Part shown: piece after piece, positions 1-7,229 of the stretch
How positions within the stretch are numbered: position 1 is the first letter of the stretch
How the letters are laid out: the number at the start of each line of letters is the position of its first letter
From: Lachnospiraceae bacterium UBA3845
GTDB taxonomy: Bacteria; Bacillota; Clostridia; Lachnospirales; Lachnospiraceae
Length of the DNA: 16,435 nucleotides
Assembly: GCA_002392705.1 (NCBI GenBank)
Contig: DGHP01000025.1
Span: 1-16,435 of the forward strand
Direction: 5' to 3'
Notes under the pieces: generated by a model
Databases searched by the model: none
The model's input: only the letters and a program-made list of their open reading frames with translations
What the model was told of the DNA's origin: nothing
Position numbers and translations under genes: made by a program

Positions 1-48
1 TCAGTCAGGAATAAATCAGCGTTTCCCTATGAAAACGCACCGCATAAC

Positions 49-105
49 AAAGCCCCGCACCGGGGGCTGCAGCCGCATAAGAGCTGCTCCCCGGCCGGGG
101 CTTTT
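49..105. terminator. GC-rich hairpin downstream of carB
   Basis: AAAGCCCCG (49-57) pairs with CGGGGCTTT (96-104), and the stem continues inward through CCGGGG/CCCCGG and GCTGC/GCAGC blocks. The plus-strand side is followed by TTTTCTT and the minus-strand side by a weaker TTTGTT. It lies in the tail behind carB (minus strand), so it may work in both directions, serving carB and a gene left of the window. Confidence 0.6.
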
Positions 106-112
106 CTTAACA

Positions 113-155
113 GAATACGGATCAGTCAGCCTTCTCCCGTATTCCTTTTCTTCTT
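113..155. terminator. second hairpin behind carB
   Basis: GAATACGG (113-120) and CCGTATTC (137-144) form a perfect 8-bp stem, followed on the plus strand by the T-rich CTTTTCTTCTT. The tail suits plus-strand termination better than minus. With the hairpin at 49-105 it forms a two-hairpin barrier at the 3' end of carB. Confidence 0.5.
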
Positions 156-179
156 ACGCAATAGAATATTCTTCCCCGC

Positions 180-3100
180 TTACTGAATGGAGGCGTGATA
201 TTCCTGAAGAGATCTGACCGAACTGCTTACACCCTTCTTCTGGACACGGATTCCCGTCGCGGTAGCGATGGCTGCAGCCATCGTTGTGATATACGGAATC
301 CGGTTCTTGATGGCATTTTTGCGGATGTAGCTGTCGTCGATCGTGCTCTCCTTGCCGACCGGCGTATTCACGATCAGGTCGATCTTGCCGTTAGTGATCG
401 CGTCAAGGATATTCGGACGGCCTTCATTGATCTTCTTGATCATCTCCGCAGGGATGCCGGCTTCCCGGATCTTCCTGCATGTCCCCTCCGTCGCCACGAT
501 CCTGAAGCCATCCTCATGGAAGCTTCTGGCCACCTCCACCAGATCCGGCTTGTTGGCATTATTGACGCTGATCAGAACCGTGCCGGACAGGGGCAGCTTC
601 GTCTGGGTTGCTTCCTGCGCTTTGTAGAAAGCACCGCCCCAGTTTTCCGACAGTCCCAGCACCTCGCCGGTGGACCTCATCTCCGGCCCGAGAACCGGGT
701 CAACTTCCTGGAACATATTGAAGGGGAACACCGCTTCCTTTACGCCGTAATAAGGAATCTTCCGGTCATGAAGCTGCGGAACCGGAGACTCTCTTCCGGT
801 CAGCGGCGCGGTCATGATATCCGTAGCGATGCGGACCATGTTGATATCGCAGACCTTGGATACCAGCGGAACCGTGCGGGAAGCGCGCGGATTCGCCTCA
901 AGCACATAGACAATGCCATCCTCGATCGCGTACTGCATATTCATCAGTCCGACAACATTCATCTCCTGCGCGATGCGCATCGTATAATCCTTGATGGTCG
1001 CGATCTGCTCCTCCGTCAGATGTCTGGAGGGAAGAATGCAGGCGGAATCTCCGGAATGAACTCCGGCAAGCTCAATATGCTCCATGACAGCCGGAACAAA
1101 TACATGTTCGCCGTCGCTGATGGCATCCGCTTCGCACTCGGTTGCGTGATGCAGGAAGCGGTCGATCAGGATCGGCCTGTCCGGCGTCACTCCGACAGCC
1201 TCTCTCATATAGACGCTCATCTGCTCCTCGTCATGCACCACTTCCATGCCGCGGCCTCCGAGCACATAGGAAGGACGGACCATGACCGGATATCCGATCC
1301 GGCCCGCGATCTCCTTTGCCTCCTCCACCGTTACAGCCATGCCGGATTCCGGCATCGGAATGCCAAGTTTGTCCATCATGCCGCGGAACAGGTCACGGTC
1401 TTCCGCCATATCGATGGTCTCAGGGCTTGTGCCGAGGATATTGACCCCGTATTTTTTCAGGTCGGCTGCCAGGTTGAGCGGTGTCTGACCGCCAAACTGC
1501 GCGATGACGCCGACCGGCTTCTCCTTGCGGTAGATCGCCAGCACGTCCTCCAGGGTCAGGGGCTCAAAGTAGAGCTTGTCAGAGGTATCATAATCCGTGG
1601 AAACCGTCTCCGGGTTGCAGTTGACGATAACCGTCTCAAATCCCAGTTTCTTAAGGGCAAATGCCGCATGTACGCAGCAGTAGTCAAATTCGATTCCCTG
1701 TCCGATCCGGTTGGGGCCTCCGCCCAGGATCATCACCTTTCTGCGGTCACTGTTCACCGGGTCGCGGTCTTCCGGAAGGTTATAGCTGCTGTAATAGTAG
1801 GCGCTGTCCTTTGTTCCGGACACATGCACGCCCTCCCAGCGTTCCTCGCATCCTTCGGCCTCGCGGGCATTGCGGACCGCCTCCTCGCTGACCCCGCAGA
1901 GCATGCTCAGGTAGCGGTCGGAGAAGCCATCCTTCTTTGCCTGAACCAGAACCGCCGCCGACGGTACATGTCCCGGTATGCAGGCAGGATCCGCCGGAAC
2001 GGAACTTTCCTCTGCGCCATCCGGAGTCCGCAGCCAGATCCCGGCCACTTCCTCTGGGGACATATCATGGGAATCGGCGACCAGAACAGCCTCCTCTTCC
2101 ACAAGTTCTTTCATCTGCTCAATGAAATAATGCTTGATTTTTGTCTTCTCGTAAAGCTCCTCAACAGAAGCCCCCTTCCGCAGGGCTTCATACATGATGA
2201 ACTGGCGCTCACTGGTCGGATAGCGGAGCATATGCATAAGCTCCTTCAGGCTCCTTTCATGGAGATCCTTCGCGAATCCAAGACCGTACCTGCCCTTTTC
2301 AAGGGAACGGATCGCCTTCTGGAAAGCTTCCTTATAAGTCTTTCCGATGCTCATCACTTCGCCGACGGCACGCATCTGTGTGCCCAGATGATCATCCGCA
2401 CCTTTGAACTTCTCAAATGCCCAGCGGGCAAACTTGATGACAACATAGTCGCCGTCCGGTACATATTTATCCAGCGTACCGTATTTTCCGCACTCGATAT
2501 CCTCCAGGTTCAGCCCGCAGGCCAGCATGGCCGAAACAAGAGCAATCGGGAAACCGGTCGCCTTGGAAGCCAGGGCGGAGGACCTCGAAGTACGCGGATT
2601 AATCTCGATAACAATAATTCTGCCGCTCTTCGGGTCATGGGCGAACTGGCAGTTGCAGCCGCCGATTACCTGGACCTTGTCCACGATCTTGTAAGCCTGC
2701 TCCTGAAGCCGTCTCTGAACGTCCTCCGAAATCGTCAGCATCGGCGCCGAACAGAAGGAATCTCCCGTATGAACGCCCATCGGATCGATGTTCTCGATGA
2801 AGCAGACTGTAATCATCTTCCCTTTGGAATCGCGGACAATCTCCAGCTCCAGCTCTTCCCAGCCGATGACAGACTCTTCCACCAGCACCTGATGCACAAG
2901 GGAAGCCTGCAGACCTCTGGCGCAGACCGTACGCAGCTCATCCACATTATAGACCAGGCCGCCGCCCGCTCCGCCCATCGTATAGGCCGGGCGCAGAACC
3001 ACAGGATAACCGAGTTTCTCAGCGATGCTGACCGCTTCGTCCACAGAGTAGGCAACCTGGCTTCTGGCCATCTCGATGCCAAGTTCATCCATGGTATTCT

Positions 3101-3494
3101 TGAACTCGATACGGTCCTCGCCCCGCTCGATCGCGTCCACCTGAACGCCGATGACTTTCACGCCATACTTGTCCAGTACACCTGCTTTGGACAGTTCAGA
3201 GCAGAGATTCAGGCCGGACTGGCCTCCAAGGTTCGGGAGAAGGGCATCCGGTCTCTCCTTCTCTATGATCTGGGAGAGCCGCTCCACATTCAGCGGTTCG
3301 ATATAAGTAACATCGGCAGTTTCCGGATCCGTCATGATGGTTGCCGGATTCGAGTTTACCAGAATGATCTTGTAACCGAGTTTTCTCAGCGCCTTGCATG
3401 CCTGAGTTCCAGAGTAATCAAACTCGCAGGCCTGGCCGATGATAATCGGGCCGGAACCAATGATCAGAATCCGGTTAATATCGTCTCGCTTCAT
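180..3494 (-). CDS. carB: carbamoyl-phosphate synthase large subunit
   Basis: Makes carbamoyl phosphate from bicarbonate, ATP and ammonia supplied by the glutaminase subunit CarA; it feeds pyrimidine and arginine synthesis in the cytoplasm. The 1104 residues show the expected duplicated architecture. The carboxyphosphate half (about 1-400) has SGPIIIGQACEFDYSG at 14-29, TMGGAGGG at 172-179 and EINPRTSRSSALASKATG at 297-314. An oligomerisation region lies at about 420-560. The carbamoyl-phosphate half (about 580-950) has GGGPNRIGQGIEFDYC at 591-606 and EANPRASRT at 866-874. An MGS-like allosteric domain follows (about 960-1090). The ATG is preceded by GGAGG with 7-nt spacing. The protein is about 30 residues longer than E. 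coli CarB (1073), and the excess lies at about 469-515. No carA is adjacent upstream or within the window. Residues 355-410 (FARWAFEKFKGADDHLGTQM) differ from the E. coli form. Identity is certain; whether it serves pyrimidine or arginine synthesis is not visible. Confidence 0.97.
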   Translation of the reverse strand: MKRDDINRILIIGSGPIIIGQACEFDYSGTQACKALRKLGYKIILVNSNPATIMTDPETADVTYIEPLNVERLSQIIEKERPDALLPNLGGQSGLNLCSELSKAGVLDKYGVKVIGVQVDAIERGEDRIEFKNTMDELGIEMARSQVAYSVDEAVSIAEKLGYPVVLRPAYTMGGAGGGLVYNVDELRTVCARGLQASLVHQVLVEESVIGWEELELEIVRDSKGKMITVCFIENIDPMGVHTGDSFCSAPMLTISEDVQRRLQEQAYKIVDKVQVIGGCNCQFAHDPKSGRIIVIEINPRTSRSSALASKATGFPIALVSAMLACGLNLEDIECGKYGTLDKYVPDGDYVVIKFARWAFEKFKGADDHLGTQMRAVGEVMSIGKTYKEAFQKAIRSLEKGRYGLGFAKDLHERSLKELMHMLRYPTSERQFIMYEALRKGASVEELYEKTKIKHYFIEQMKELVEEEAVLVADSHDMSPEEVAGIWLRTPDGAEESSVPADPACIPGHVPSAAVLVQAKKDGFSDRYLSMLCGVSEEAVRNAREAEGCEERWEGVHVSGTKDSAYYYSSYNLPEDRDPVNSDRRKVMILGGGPNRIGQGIEFDYCCVHAAFALKKLGFETVIVNCNPETVSTDYDTSDKLYFEPLTLEDVLAIYRKEKPVGVIAQFGGQTPLNLAADLKKYGVNILGTSPETIDMAEDRDLFRGMMDKLGIPMPESGMAVTVEEAKEIAGRIGYPVMVRPSYVLGGRGMEVVHDEEQMSVYMREAVGVTPDRPILIDRFLHHATECEADAISDGEHVFVPAVMEHIELAGVHSGDSACILPSRHLTEEQIATIKDYTMRIAQEMNVVGLMNMQYAIEDGIVYVLEANPRASRTVPLVSKVCDINMVRIATDIMTAPLTGRESPVPQLHDRKIPYYGVKEAVFPFNMFQEVDPVLGPEMRSTGEVLGLSENWGGAFYKAQEATQTKLPLSGTVLISVNNANKPDLVEVARSFHEDGFRIVATEGTCRKIREAGIPAEMIKKINEGRPNILDAITNGKIDLIVNTPVGKESTIDDSYIRKNAIKNRIPYITTMAAAIATATGIRVQKKGVSSSVRSLQEYHASIQ

Positions 3495-3631
3495 AGATGT
3501 CCTCCAATCTAAAACTGGTCCAGATGCATGTTTATCCAGTCAATTTTGCTTTCTCACTAATGTAGCACGAACATTTCTTTTCCGGAAACCAAAATTCTGC
3601 CTGCATGGGTCCTGTTTTTTAGTCATATTTT

Positions 3632-3861
3632 CCATATCGGCTCATGAAGACGGAAGTATTCCGTGCGAGGCACACTGAGATCTCCTGCGAATGCGCAGTC
3701 ATCAGGGCTGTCGGACAAAAATCCCTCATTACCCGAAGAACTGTCAGCGGCAGAAGCATGCCATACAGGGCCTGCAGAGCAGAAGGATTTGTGCGGAGCA
3801 TAGAGCCACGAGCGCACAGAGCTAGTCCGGCGGTTAAAACTGCCGTGCGCCCGGGCGCAAT
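3632..3861 (-). repeat. interspersed non-coding repeat, copy A
   Basis: Read on the minus strand, 3861 down to 3793 aligns without gaps to 7230-7298 on the plus strand: 55 of 69 bases are identical. The shared core contains GCCCGGG, a GGCAG...GCC hairpin, the GCCGGACT block, TCTGTGCGCTC and GCTCCGC. A second shared piece near the far end reads TCTTCATGAGCCG here and GTTTCATCAGCCG in copy B. The middle of this copy is about 100 bp longer than in copy B. TGCGCCCGGGCGCA is a perfect 14-bp palindrome at its start. No transposase or coding capacity is visible. Confidence 0.65.
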
Positions 3862-3879
3862 TCCGCCTGGGCGGAATTG
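3858..3879. repeat. perfect inverted repeat at edge of repeat copy A
   Basis: CAATTCCGCC and GGCGGAATTG form a 10-bp perfect stem around a 2-nt centre. It abuts the core of repeat copy A. It could be an element end, an operator or a hairpin in RNA. The plus side is followed by AATTAATT rather than a T-run, so termination is not favoured. Confidence 0.6.
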
Positions 3880-4374
3880 AATTAATTCTCACTTAATCTT
3901 TCTCATGTATACTTCTAAGAAGCAGAATAGCCGGGAGGACCGGGAACCGGGCCGACATAAATTCTCTTACGGAAAAGATCAGGTTGCCTGCTTCCCCGGC
4001 CGCTGCTGTGACGACTGTTTTCAGATATTTTCTCTTCCATATGAATGCGTCTGTGCGCAGAAAAGCAATCAGCCTGTAAAGAGGGCCCCTCACCCTCTGA
4101 AAAGGTGTTGAAAGACATTCATTTTTTTCCCGGGTATTATCATGCGGGTGGATCCCTCCTTAATATCCCGGTTCAGAACCAGACCGGGTGCCACCTGATT
4201 CTCAGCTTGTATTACCGAAGACAATTCTCCGGGACAGATATGGCATGAATGCCGGATCATCTCACCATATAAACTTTCGCAGCAGATCGCATACAAAAGA
4301 ATTATTATGGAAGTTTTTTCTGAGAACAGCTCTTAGATCAGGGCAGGCTGCTATACGGCCTGTCTCTTAAAAAT

Positions 4375-4421
4375 GACCCGCAGGCAGACGGCAGCACGCC
4401 AATAGCCTGTGGGTCTTTTTT
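4375..4421 (+). terminator. strong intrinsic terminator, plus strand
   Basis: GACCCGCAGGC (4375-4385) pairs with GCCTGTGGGTC (4405-4415; one G-T pair), followed at once by six T. On the minus strand the tail is only ATTTTTAAG. It implies a plus-strand transcript ending here, yet no plus-strand gene is recognisable in the 800 bp upstream. Confidence 0.75.
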
Positions 4422-4515
4422 ATAATCACGCATCTCGCAGCAAAGCTGCCCGATGTCCCTCAGCCCTCAAATGTCTGCTCATGCAGCCATGGCAGCCACT
4501 TTCGGGCTTTATCGC

Positions 4516-4545
4516 ACAAAAACAGGCTTCCTGTTCAGGAAGCCT
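4516..4545 (-). terminator. terminator of tRNA-Pro
   Basis: AGGCTTCCT (4524-4532) and AGGAAGCCT (4537-4545) form a perfect 9-bp stem with a 4-nt loop. On the minus strand it is followed by GTTTTTGTG. It lies 25 nt beyond the 3' end of the tRNA. Confidence 0.8.
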
Positions 4546-4570
4546 TTCATCATCATATATAAAAAGCGAA

Positions 4571-4644
4571 TCGGGGCAGCGAGATTTGAACTCGCGACCT
4601 CTCGGCCCCCAGCCGAGCGCGCTACCAAGCTACGCCATACCCCG
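4571..4644 (-). tRNA. tRNA-Pro (anticodon GGG)
   Basis: Read on the minus strand, the acceptor stem CGGGGTA pairs with TGCCCCG, with discriminator A at 4571. The anticodon arm is CTCGG, loop CTGGGGG, CCGAG, which gives anticodon GGG (proline, codon CCC and by wobble CCU). The T arm carries the standard GTTCAAATC-type loop. No CCA is encoded, so the CCA-adding enzyme is required. It has its own promoter and terminator. Confidence 0.95.
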
Positions 4645-4656
4645 AAACACTTTGCT

Positions 4657-4684
4657 ATTATATCACACTTTTTCAGGATTTCAA
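4657..4684 (-). promoter_or_regulatory. promoter of tRNA-Pro
   Basis: On the minus strand TTGAAA (4684-4679), a 16-bp spacer and TATAAT (4662-4657) lie just upstream of the tRNA 5' end at 4644. This is a near-consensus sigma-70/sigA type promoter. Confidence 0.75.
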
Positions 4685-4705
4685 GAACAGATTTGCTTTT
4701 TCTCA

Positions 4706-5566
4706 TCACAGGGCTTTGAGTGCCAGCCACTCCGCCGCCAGCGCTGTCCAGCCTGCCACATGGGCGTCCGCAAACTGTCCTTCCGCGGCATTCTCCACTT
4801 CCCCGGTAGCAAGAGAAAGCCCATGAACACCCTTTGGATAGATATGAAGCTCCGCGCTCACTCCGGCATTTTTCAATGCCTGAAAGAAAAGAATGGAATT
4901 CTCAACCGGAACCGTCCCGTCCGTCTCTGTATGCCAGAGAAAAGCCGGCGGAGTCTGCGCGTCCGCGTAATTTTCAAGAGAAAACCAGGCGCGGGCTTTC
5001 TGCCGTTCATCCCCGCCCCGCCGGGCATCCGCATCCGTCCCCGTCAGACGGTCGAGGCTTCTTGTATGTGCATACTGCCCGCCGGAGATAACGGGATATG
5101 CCAGAATCATACGGTCAGGCCGGAAAATCTCAGGCCCCGGCAGATCTGCGGATTCCCCGCTCCCGGACAGATACCGGACCGGTTCTTCCAGCCAGTCCGC
5201 CCCGTTCCAGTCCGGATCATTCCAGTGAACACCCAGGCTGCAGGCACAGTGGGCTCCTGCCGAAAAGCCTGCCAGGTAAACCGGCTCAGCCGGAAACAGA
5301 AGCTTCAGTTTCGCCACAGCCCATGCTGCCTGCCTTACCGGCCGCAGCAGAAGCGGCTCCGAATCCACATCATAGTACAGGACCGCCGTCCGGTAGCCCA
5401 TACGGGCAAATGCTTTCGCAACCGGCAGATCCTCTCTCCCCGAAAGCCAGCTGTAACCTCCGCCGGGGAAGATAAGAACCGTCCCTCTCTTCTTCTCTCC
5501 CTCCGGCCTGAAATCCGGCAATGACAGCACTGCATCATATATCCCTGAAATCTTCATATCTCCCAT
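4706..5566 (-). CDS. alpha/beta-hydrolase, esterase (BD-FAE/acetylxylan-esterase-like)
   Basis: Predicted carboxylester hydrolase of 286 residues, no signal peptide, so cytoplasmic. FPGGGYSWLSGRE (33-45) is the oxyanion-hole region. The nucleophile is Ser102 in GFSAG; Asp216 (TETDGTVP) and His249 (KGVHGL) complete the triad. This order and the short lid are typical of the alpha/beta-hydrolase subgroup that contains acetylxylan and feruloyl esterases, which remove side groups from hemicellulose oligomers. I chose ATG at 5566, seven bases after GGAG; a GTG one codon earlier is only four bases from it. It starts 15 bp after the AraC gene stops, so the two are very likely cotranscribed. No terminator is seen at its end; transcripts may run through the tRNA-Pro into its terminator. 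The substrate is not determined. Confidence 0.85.
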   Translation of the reverse strand: MGDMKISGIYDAVLSLPDFRPEGEKKRGTVLIFPGGGYSWLSGREDLPVAKAFARMGYRTAVLYYDVDSEPLLLRPVRQAAWAVAKLKLLFPAEPVYLAGFSAGAHCACSLGVHWNDPDWNGADWLEEPVRYLSGSGESADLPGPEIFRPDRMILAYPVISGGQYAHTRSLDRLTGTDADARRGGDERQKARAWFSLENYADAQTPPAFLWHTETDGTVPVENSILFFQALKNAGVSAELHIYPKGVHGLSLATGEVENAAEGQFADAHVAGWTALAAEWLALKAL

Positions 5567-5581
5567 CACATTTCTCCATCT

Positions 5582-6412
5582 TCACTTTGATCTCTCTGCA
5601 GCTTTCAGAGATTCAGAATAATGATACTTTCTGTAGGTTCCGGGAGTCAATCCTGTTTCTTCTTTAAAGATATGGATAAAATAGCTCTGCGAACTAAAGG
5701 CAAGCGCCCCGGCTATCTCGGAGGCAGTCAGATCCGTATCCCGCAGGAGATTTTTCGCGTTCTCGATCCTTCTCCTGCGGACATATTCCGAAAAAGACAC
5801 CCCTGTTTCCTTTTTAAACAGTTCTGACAGATAGCTTCTGTTCAGCTGCAGTTCCTCCGCCGCGTCAGAAAGCCGCAGTTCCTGGTGCAGGTTCCTGTCG
5901 ATATAAGTGATGCAGTTGTGTACATGCAGGGAATACTGCGGATTGGTCTGAAGATGCCTCATCTGATTCGTAAAATAGGAAAACATCTCCCAGAAAATGG
6001 AAAAAACTGAATTCCTGTCCAGGCACTGGTCCATTCTCCTTATATACAGATCACTTAATATGTAGGCGTGCTCGGAATCCATTCCGCCTTCTATGGCAAA
6101 ACGGGTTGTCAGTGTAATGCCCGCGAGAAAAGTATATTTTGCGTCGCGCACGGGATCTGCGGAAAGCTTTCCCATCAGAGGGCTCAGGAGCAGCTTCCGG
6201 ATCTCCTCAGGCGCTCTGTCGTCCCCTTTCTGCATCATCCGGTAAGGCTTCATCTCCTCTTCATAAGAATGATGCCGCCTTCCATTTTCCCGGTTTTCAT
6301 AGATCTCCCAGGAAACCTGGGCCGCCATGCTGCCGCCGTGGCTTTTCAGATAATCCGCCCGCGCCTCCCTCCGCAGACTTTCCGCATCCGAATGAGTTCC
6401 CATATTTCCCAT
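5582..6412 (-). CDS. AraC-family transcriptional regulator
   Basis: A 276-residue regulator. The C-terminal AraC DNA-binding domain (about 165-265) shows two helix-turn-helix units: LRLSDAAEELQLNRSYLSELFKKETG in pieces at 179-204, and ASEIAGALAFSSQSYFIHIFKEETGLTPGTYR at 230-261, ending in the usual GxTPxxYR motif. The N-terminal 160 residues are the presumed sensor and match no domain I can name; they lack transmembrane segments, so the signal is probably an intracellular ligand. AGGAGG precedes the ATG with 4-nt spacing; a second in-frame ATG at 6403 is possible. It is the first gene of a unit with the esterase and diverges from the small gene at 6609, so it may regulate both. Confidence 0.9.
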   Translation of the reverse strand: MGNMGTHSDAESLRREARADYLKSHGGSMAAQVSWEIYENRENGRRHHSYEEEMKPYRMMQKGDDRAPEEIRKLLLSPLMGKLSADPVRDAKYTFLAGITLTTRFAIEGGMDSEHAYILSDLYIRRMDQCLDRNSVFSIFWEMFSYFTNQMRHLQTNPQYSLHVHNCITYIDRNLHQELRLSDAAEELQLNRSYLSELFKKETGVSFSEYVRRRRIENAKNLLRDTDLTASEIAGALAFSSQSYFIHIFKEETGLTPGTYRKYHYSESLKAAERSK

Positions 6413-6442
6413 ATTTCCTCCTGCTAAGCATTTTTAACAATG

Positions 6443-6448
6443 ATTATA
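6443..6448 (-). promoter_or_regulatory. -10 element upstream of AraC gene
   Basis: TATAAT on the minus strand, 31 bp before the AraC start codon. No good -35 hexamer is seen at normal spacing (best GTTTTT), which would suit an activator-dependent promoter. Confidence 0.45.
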
Positions 6449-6572
6449 CGATGATATTACCATAAAAACGACTATTCTGCAATTATTGAAGGCTTTCTTC
6501 TGCTATATTCCAGACCTTGTAAGGAATACTTCTGATCCGGCCCCCGGCAGGAAAAGAGATTCAGTTACAATC

Positions 6573-6600
6573 GCAGCAGCGGCTGCAAAATGCAAGGAGG
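6573..6600 (+). promoter_or_regulatory. hairpin and ribosome binding site of the 48-aa gene
   Basis: GCAGC (6573-6577) and GCTGC (6582-6586) form a small hairpin, followed by AAGGAGG (6594-6600), which lies 8 nt before the ATG at 6609. The Shine-Dalgarno sequence is near perfect and supports real translation of the small frame. Confidence 0.6.
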
Positions 6601-6608
6601 TATAAATT

Positions 6609-6755
6609 ATGATGGATTGGCATGATACAAGGTACATGGACCTGAACACCTATATCGCGGAGGATGTGCTCACACCGGAGCTCAGAGATTCTTACGGCGA
6701 TACAAGATTTTCCATGAAAGGCTGGTTCAGGAATCTGTTTGGCAGAAAAAACTGA
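6609..6755 (+). CDS. small protein of 48 residues, function unknown
   Basis: An ATG-to-TGA frame encoding 48 residues, starting MMDWHDTRYMDLNTYI and ending KGWFRNLFGRKN. I do not recognise a family. Support for it being a gene: an AAGGAGG site 8 nt upstream, a strong intrinsic terminator 74 bp downstream, and no competing gene on the other strand. The first part is acidic (AEDVLTPELRD). The last 12 residues are basic and aromatic and could form an amphipathic, membrane-touching helix. There is no signal peptide or cysteine. It diverges from the AraC gene with a 196-bp intergenic region, so the AraC protein could control it. Alternatives are a leader peptide or a small regulatory protein. Confidence 0.65.
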   Translation: MMDWHDTRYMDLNTYIAEDVLTPELRDSYGDTRFSMKGWFRNLFGRKN

Positions 6756-6828
6756 CAGGCAGGCCTGAGACGGCCGGTTTCTGAAAGCGCAGAAAGCAAA
6801 AATACAGCCTTTTGGCTGAATGAATACA

Positions 6829-6868
6829 GAAGCGGTATCCCCGGGAAAGAGGATGCCGCTTCTTTTCT
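6829..6868 (+). terminator. terminator of the 48-aa gene
   Basis: GAAGCGGTATCC (6829-6840) pairs with GGATGCCGCTTC (6851-6862; one G-T pair), followed by TTTTCT. It ends a transcript that would begin upstream of the 48-residue gene. Confidence 0.75.
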
Positions 6869-6875
6869 ATATAAT

Positions 6876-6966
6876 CGCCCTTTCTATAGCAGGCGGGACT
6901 TATCTGAGATCGGGTCAACCAGTGTGATATCGTCCCGTCCTTTCTATTGCAGGCGGGACTTATCTG
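6876..6966. repeat. pair of 31-nt direct repeats, 60-bp period
   Basis: 6876-6906 and 6936-6966 match at 29 of 31 positions, with a 29-nt unique stretch between. The shared part includes CCTTTCTAT, GCAGGCGGGACTTATCTG. Each copy can form a hairpin: CGCC/GGCG in the first, and GTCCCG...CGGGAC (6932-6958) in the second. No cas genes and no third copy are seen. They lie directly after a terminator. Confidence 0.7.
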
Positions 6967-7096
6967 GTGTATAGACAGACAATCTTTGCTTATGAGAAAA
7001 CTTCCAAATCCTCGTCGTGCAGACTTCCGTGACTTATTCCCAGACAGTCTTTTAAAATGCGCACCATACATTCTGCTTTCATAACATACTTATTAC

Positions 7097-7158
7097 ACGC
7101 ATTCTGTAATGCGTAATACGCACACAAAAAACTTGTTCATGTCAGCTTTTTTGTGCGC
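7097..7158. repeat. two adjacent hairpins in intergenic DNA
   Basis: ACGCATT (7097-7103) and AATGCGT (7108-7114) form one stem. CACAAAAAA (7123-7131) and TTTTTTGTG (7147-7155) form a second A/T stem, extended by GC/GC. The second has A-run and T-run sides like a bidirectional terminator, but its stem is not GC-rich, so its role is unsure. Confidence 0.5.
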
Positions 7159-7229
7159 AAGCCACACACTTTCGCCTTCTTTTATACGTATAGTACATAC
7201 TTTCGTTTTATCGATTCTGCCTTAACCGA

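Larger units (their letters stand above)
3513..4374. other. gene-poor intergenic region upstream of carB
   Basis: Short open frames exist on both strands, but none has a convincing ribosome binding site, a recognisable motif or sole occupancy of its stretch. The region holds repeat copy A (3632-3861), a perfect inverted repeat at its edge (3858-3879), and a nested stem at 4147-4195 (GGTGG/CCACC outside, CCCGGT/ACCGGG inside). A GAGGG/CCCTC hairpin lies near 4080-4103. This is where carA would normally be expected beside carB. It may be eroded gene sequence or an unrecognised RNA; I cannot assign a function. Confidence 0.6.

Noticed and set aside
195-3512. An open frame of 1105 codons on the plus strand, opposite carB over its whole length.
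   Set aside because: The minus-strand frame is an unmistakable complete CarB. The plus-strand product shows no family motif and has the Arg/His/Asp-rich composition of an antisense shadow; such mirrored frames arise from codon bias in GC-rich third positions.
4130-4200. AGGTGGCACC on the minus strand, resembling the T-box motif AGGGTGGNACCGCG.
   Set aside because: No specifier stem, distal motif or competing terminator is recognisable, the match is imperfect, and no aminoacyl-tRNA synthetase or amino-acid gene follows on that strand.
3893-4296. Several 60-70 codon frames on both strands as small genes or fragments of one decayed gene.
   Set aside because: None shows a family motif, ribosome binding site or continuity with its neighbours; they overlap one another in different frames as expected by chance.
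4409-5524. A 371-codon plus-strand frame across the tRNA and esterase gene.
   Set aside because: It reads through the antisense of tRNA-Pro and of an esterase with intact catalytic residues, has low-complexity Arg/Pro-rich product and no ribosome binding site.
6727-7071. A 114-codon minus-strand frame across the 31-nt repeats.
   Set aside because: It lies over a terminator, the direct repeats and the end of the small plus-strand gene, has no ribosome binding site and owes its internal repetition to the DNA repeats.
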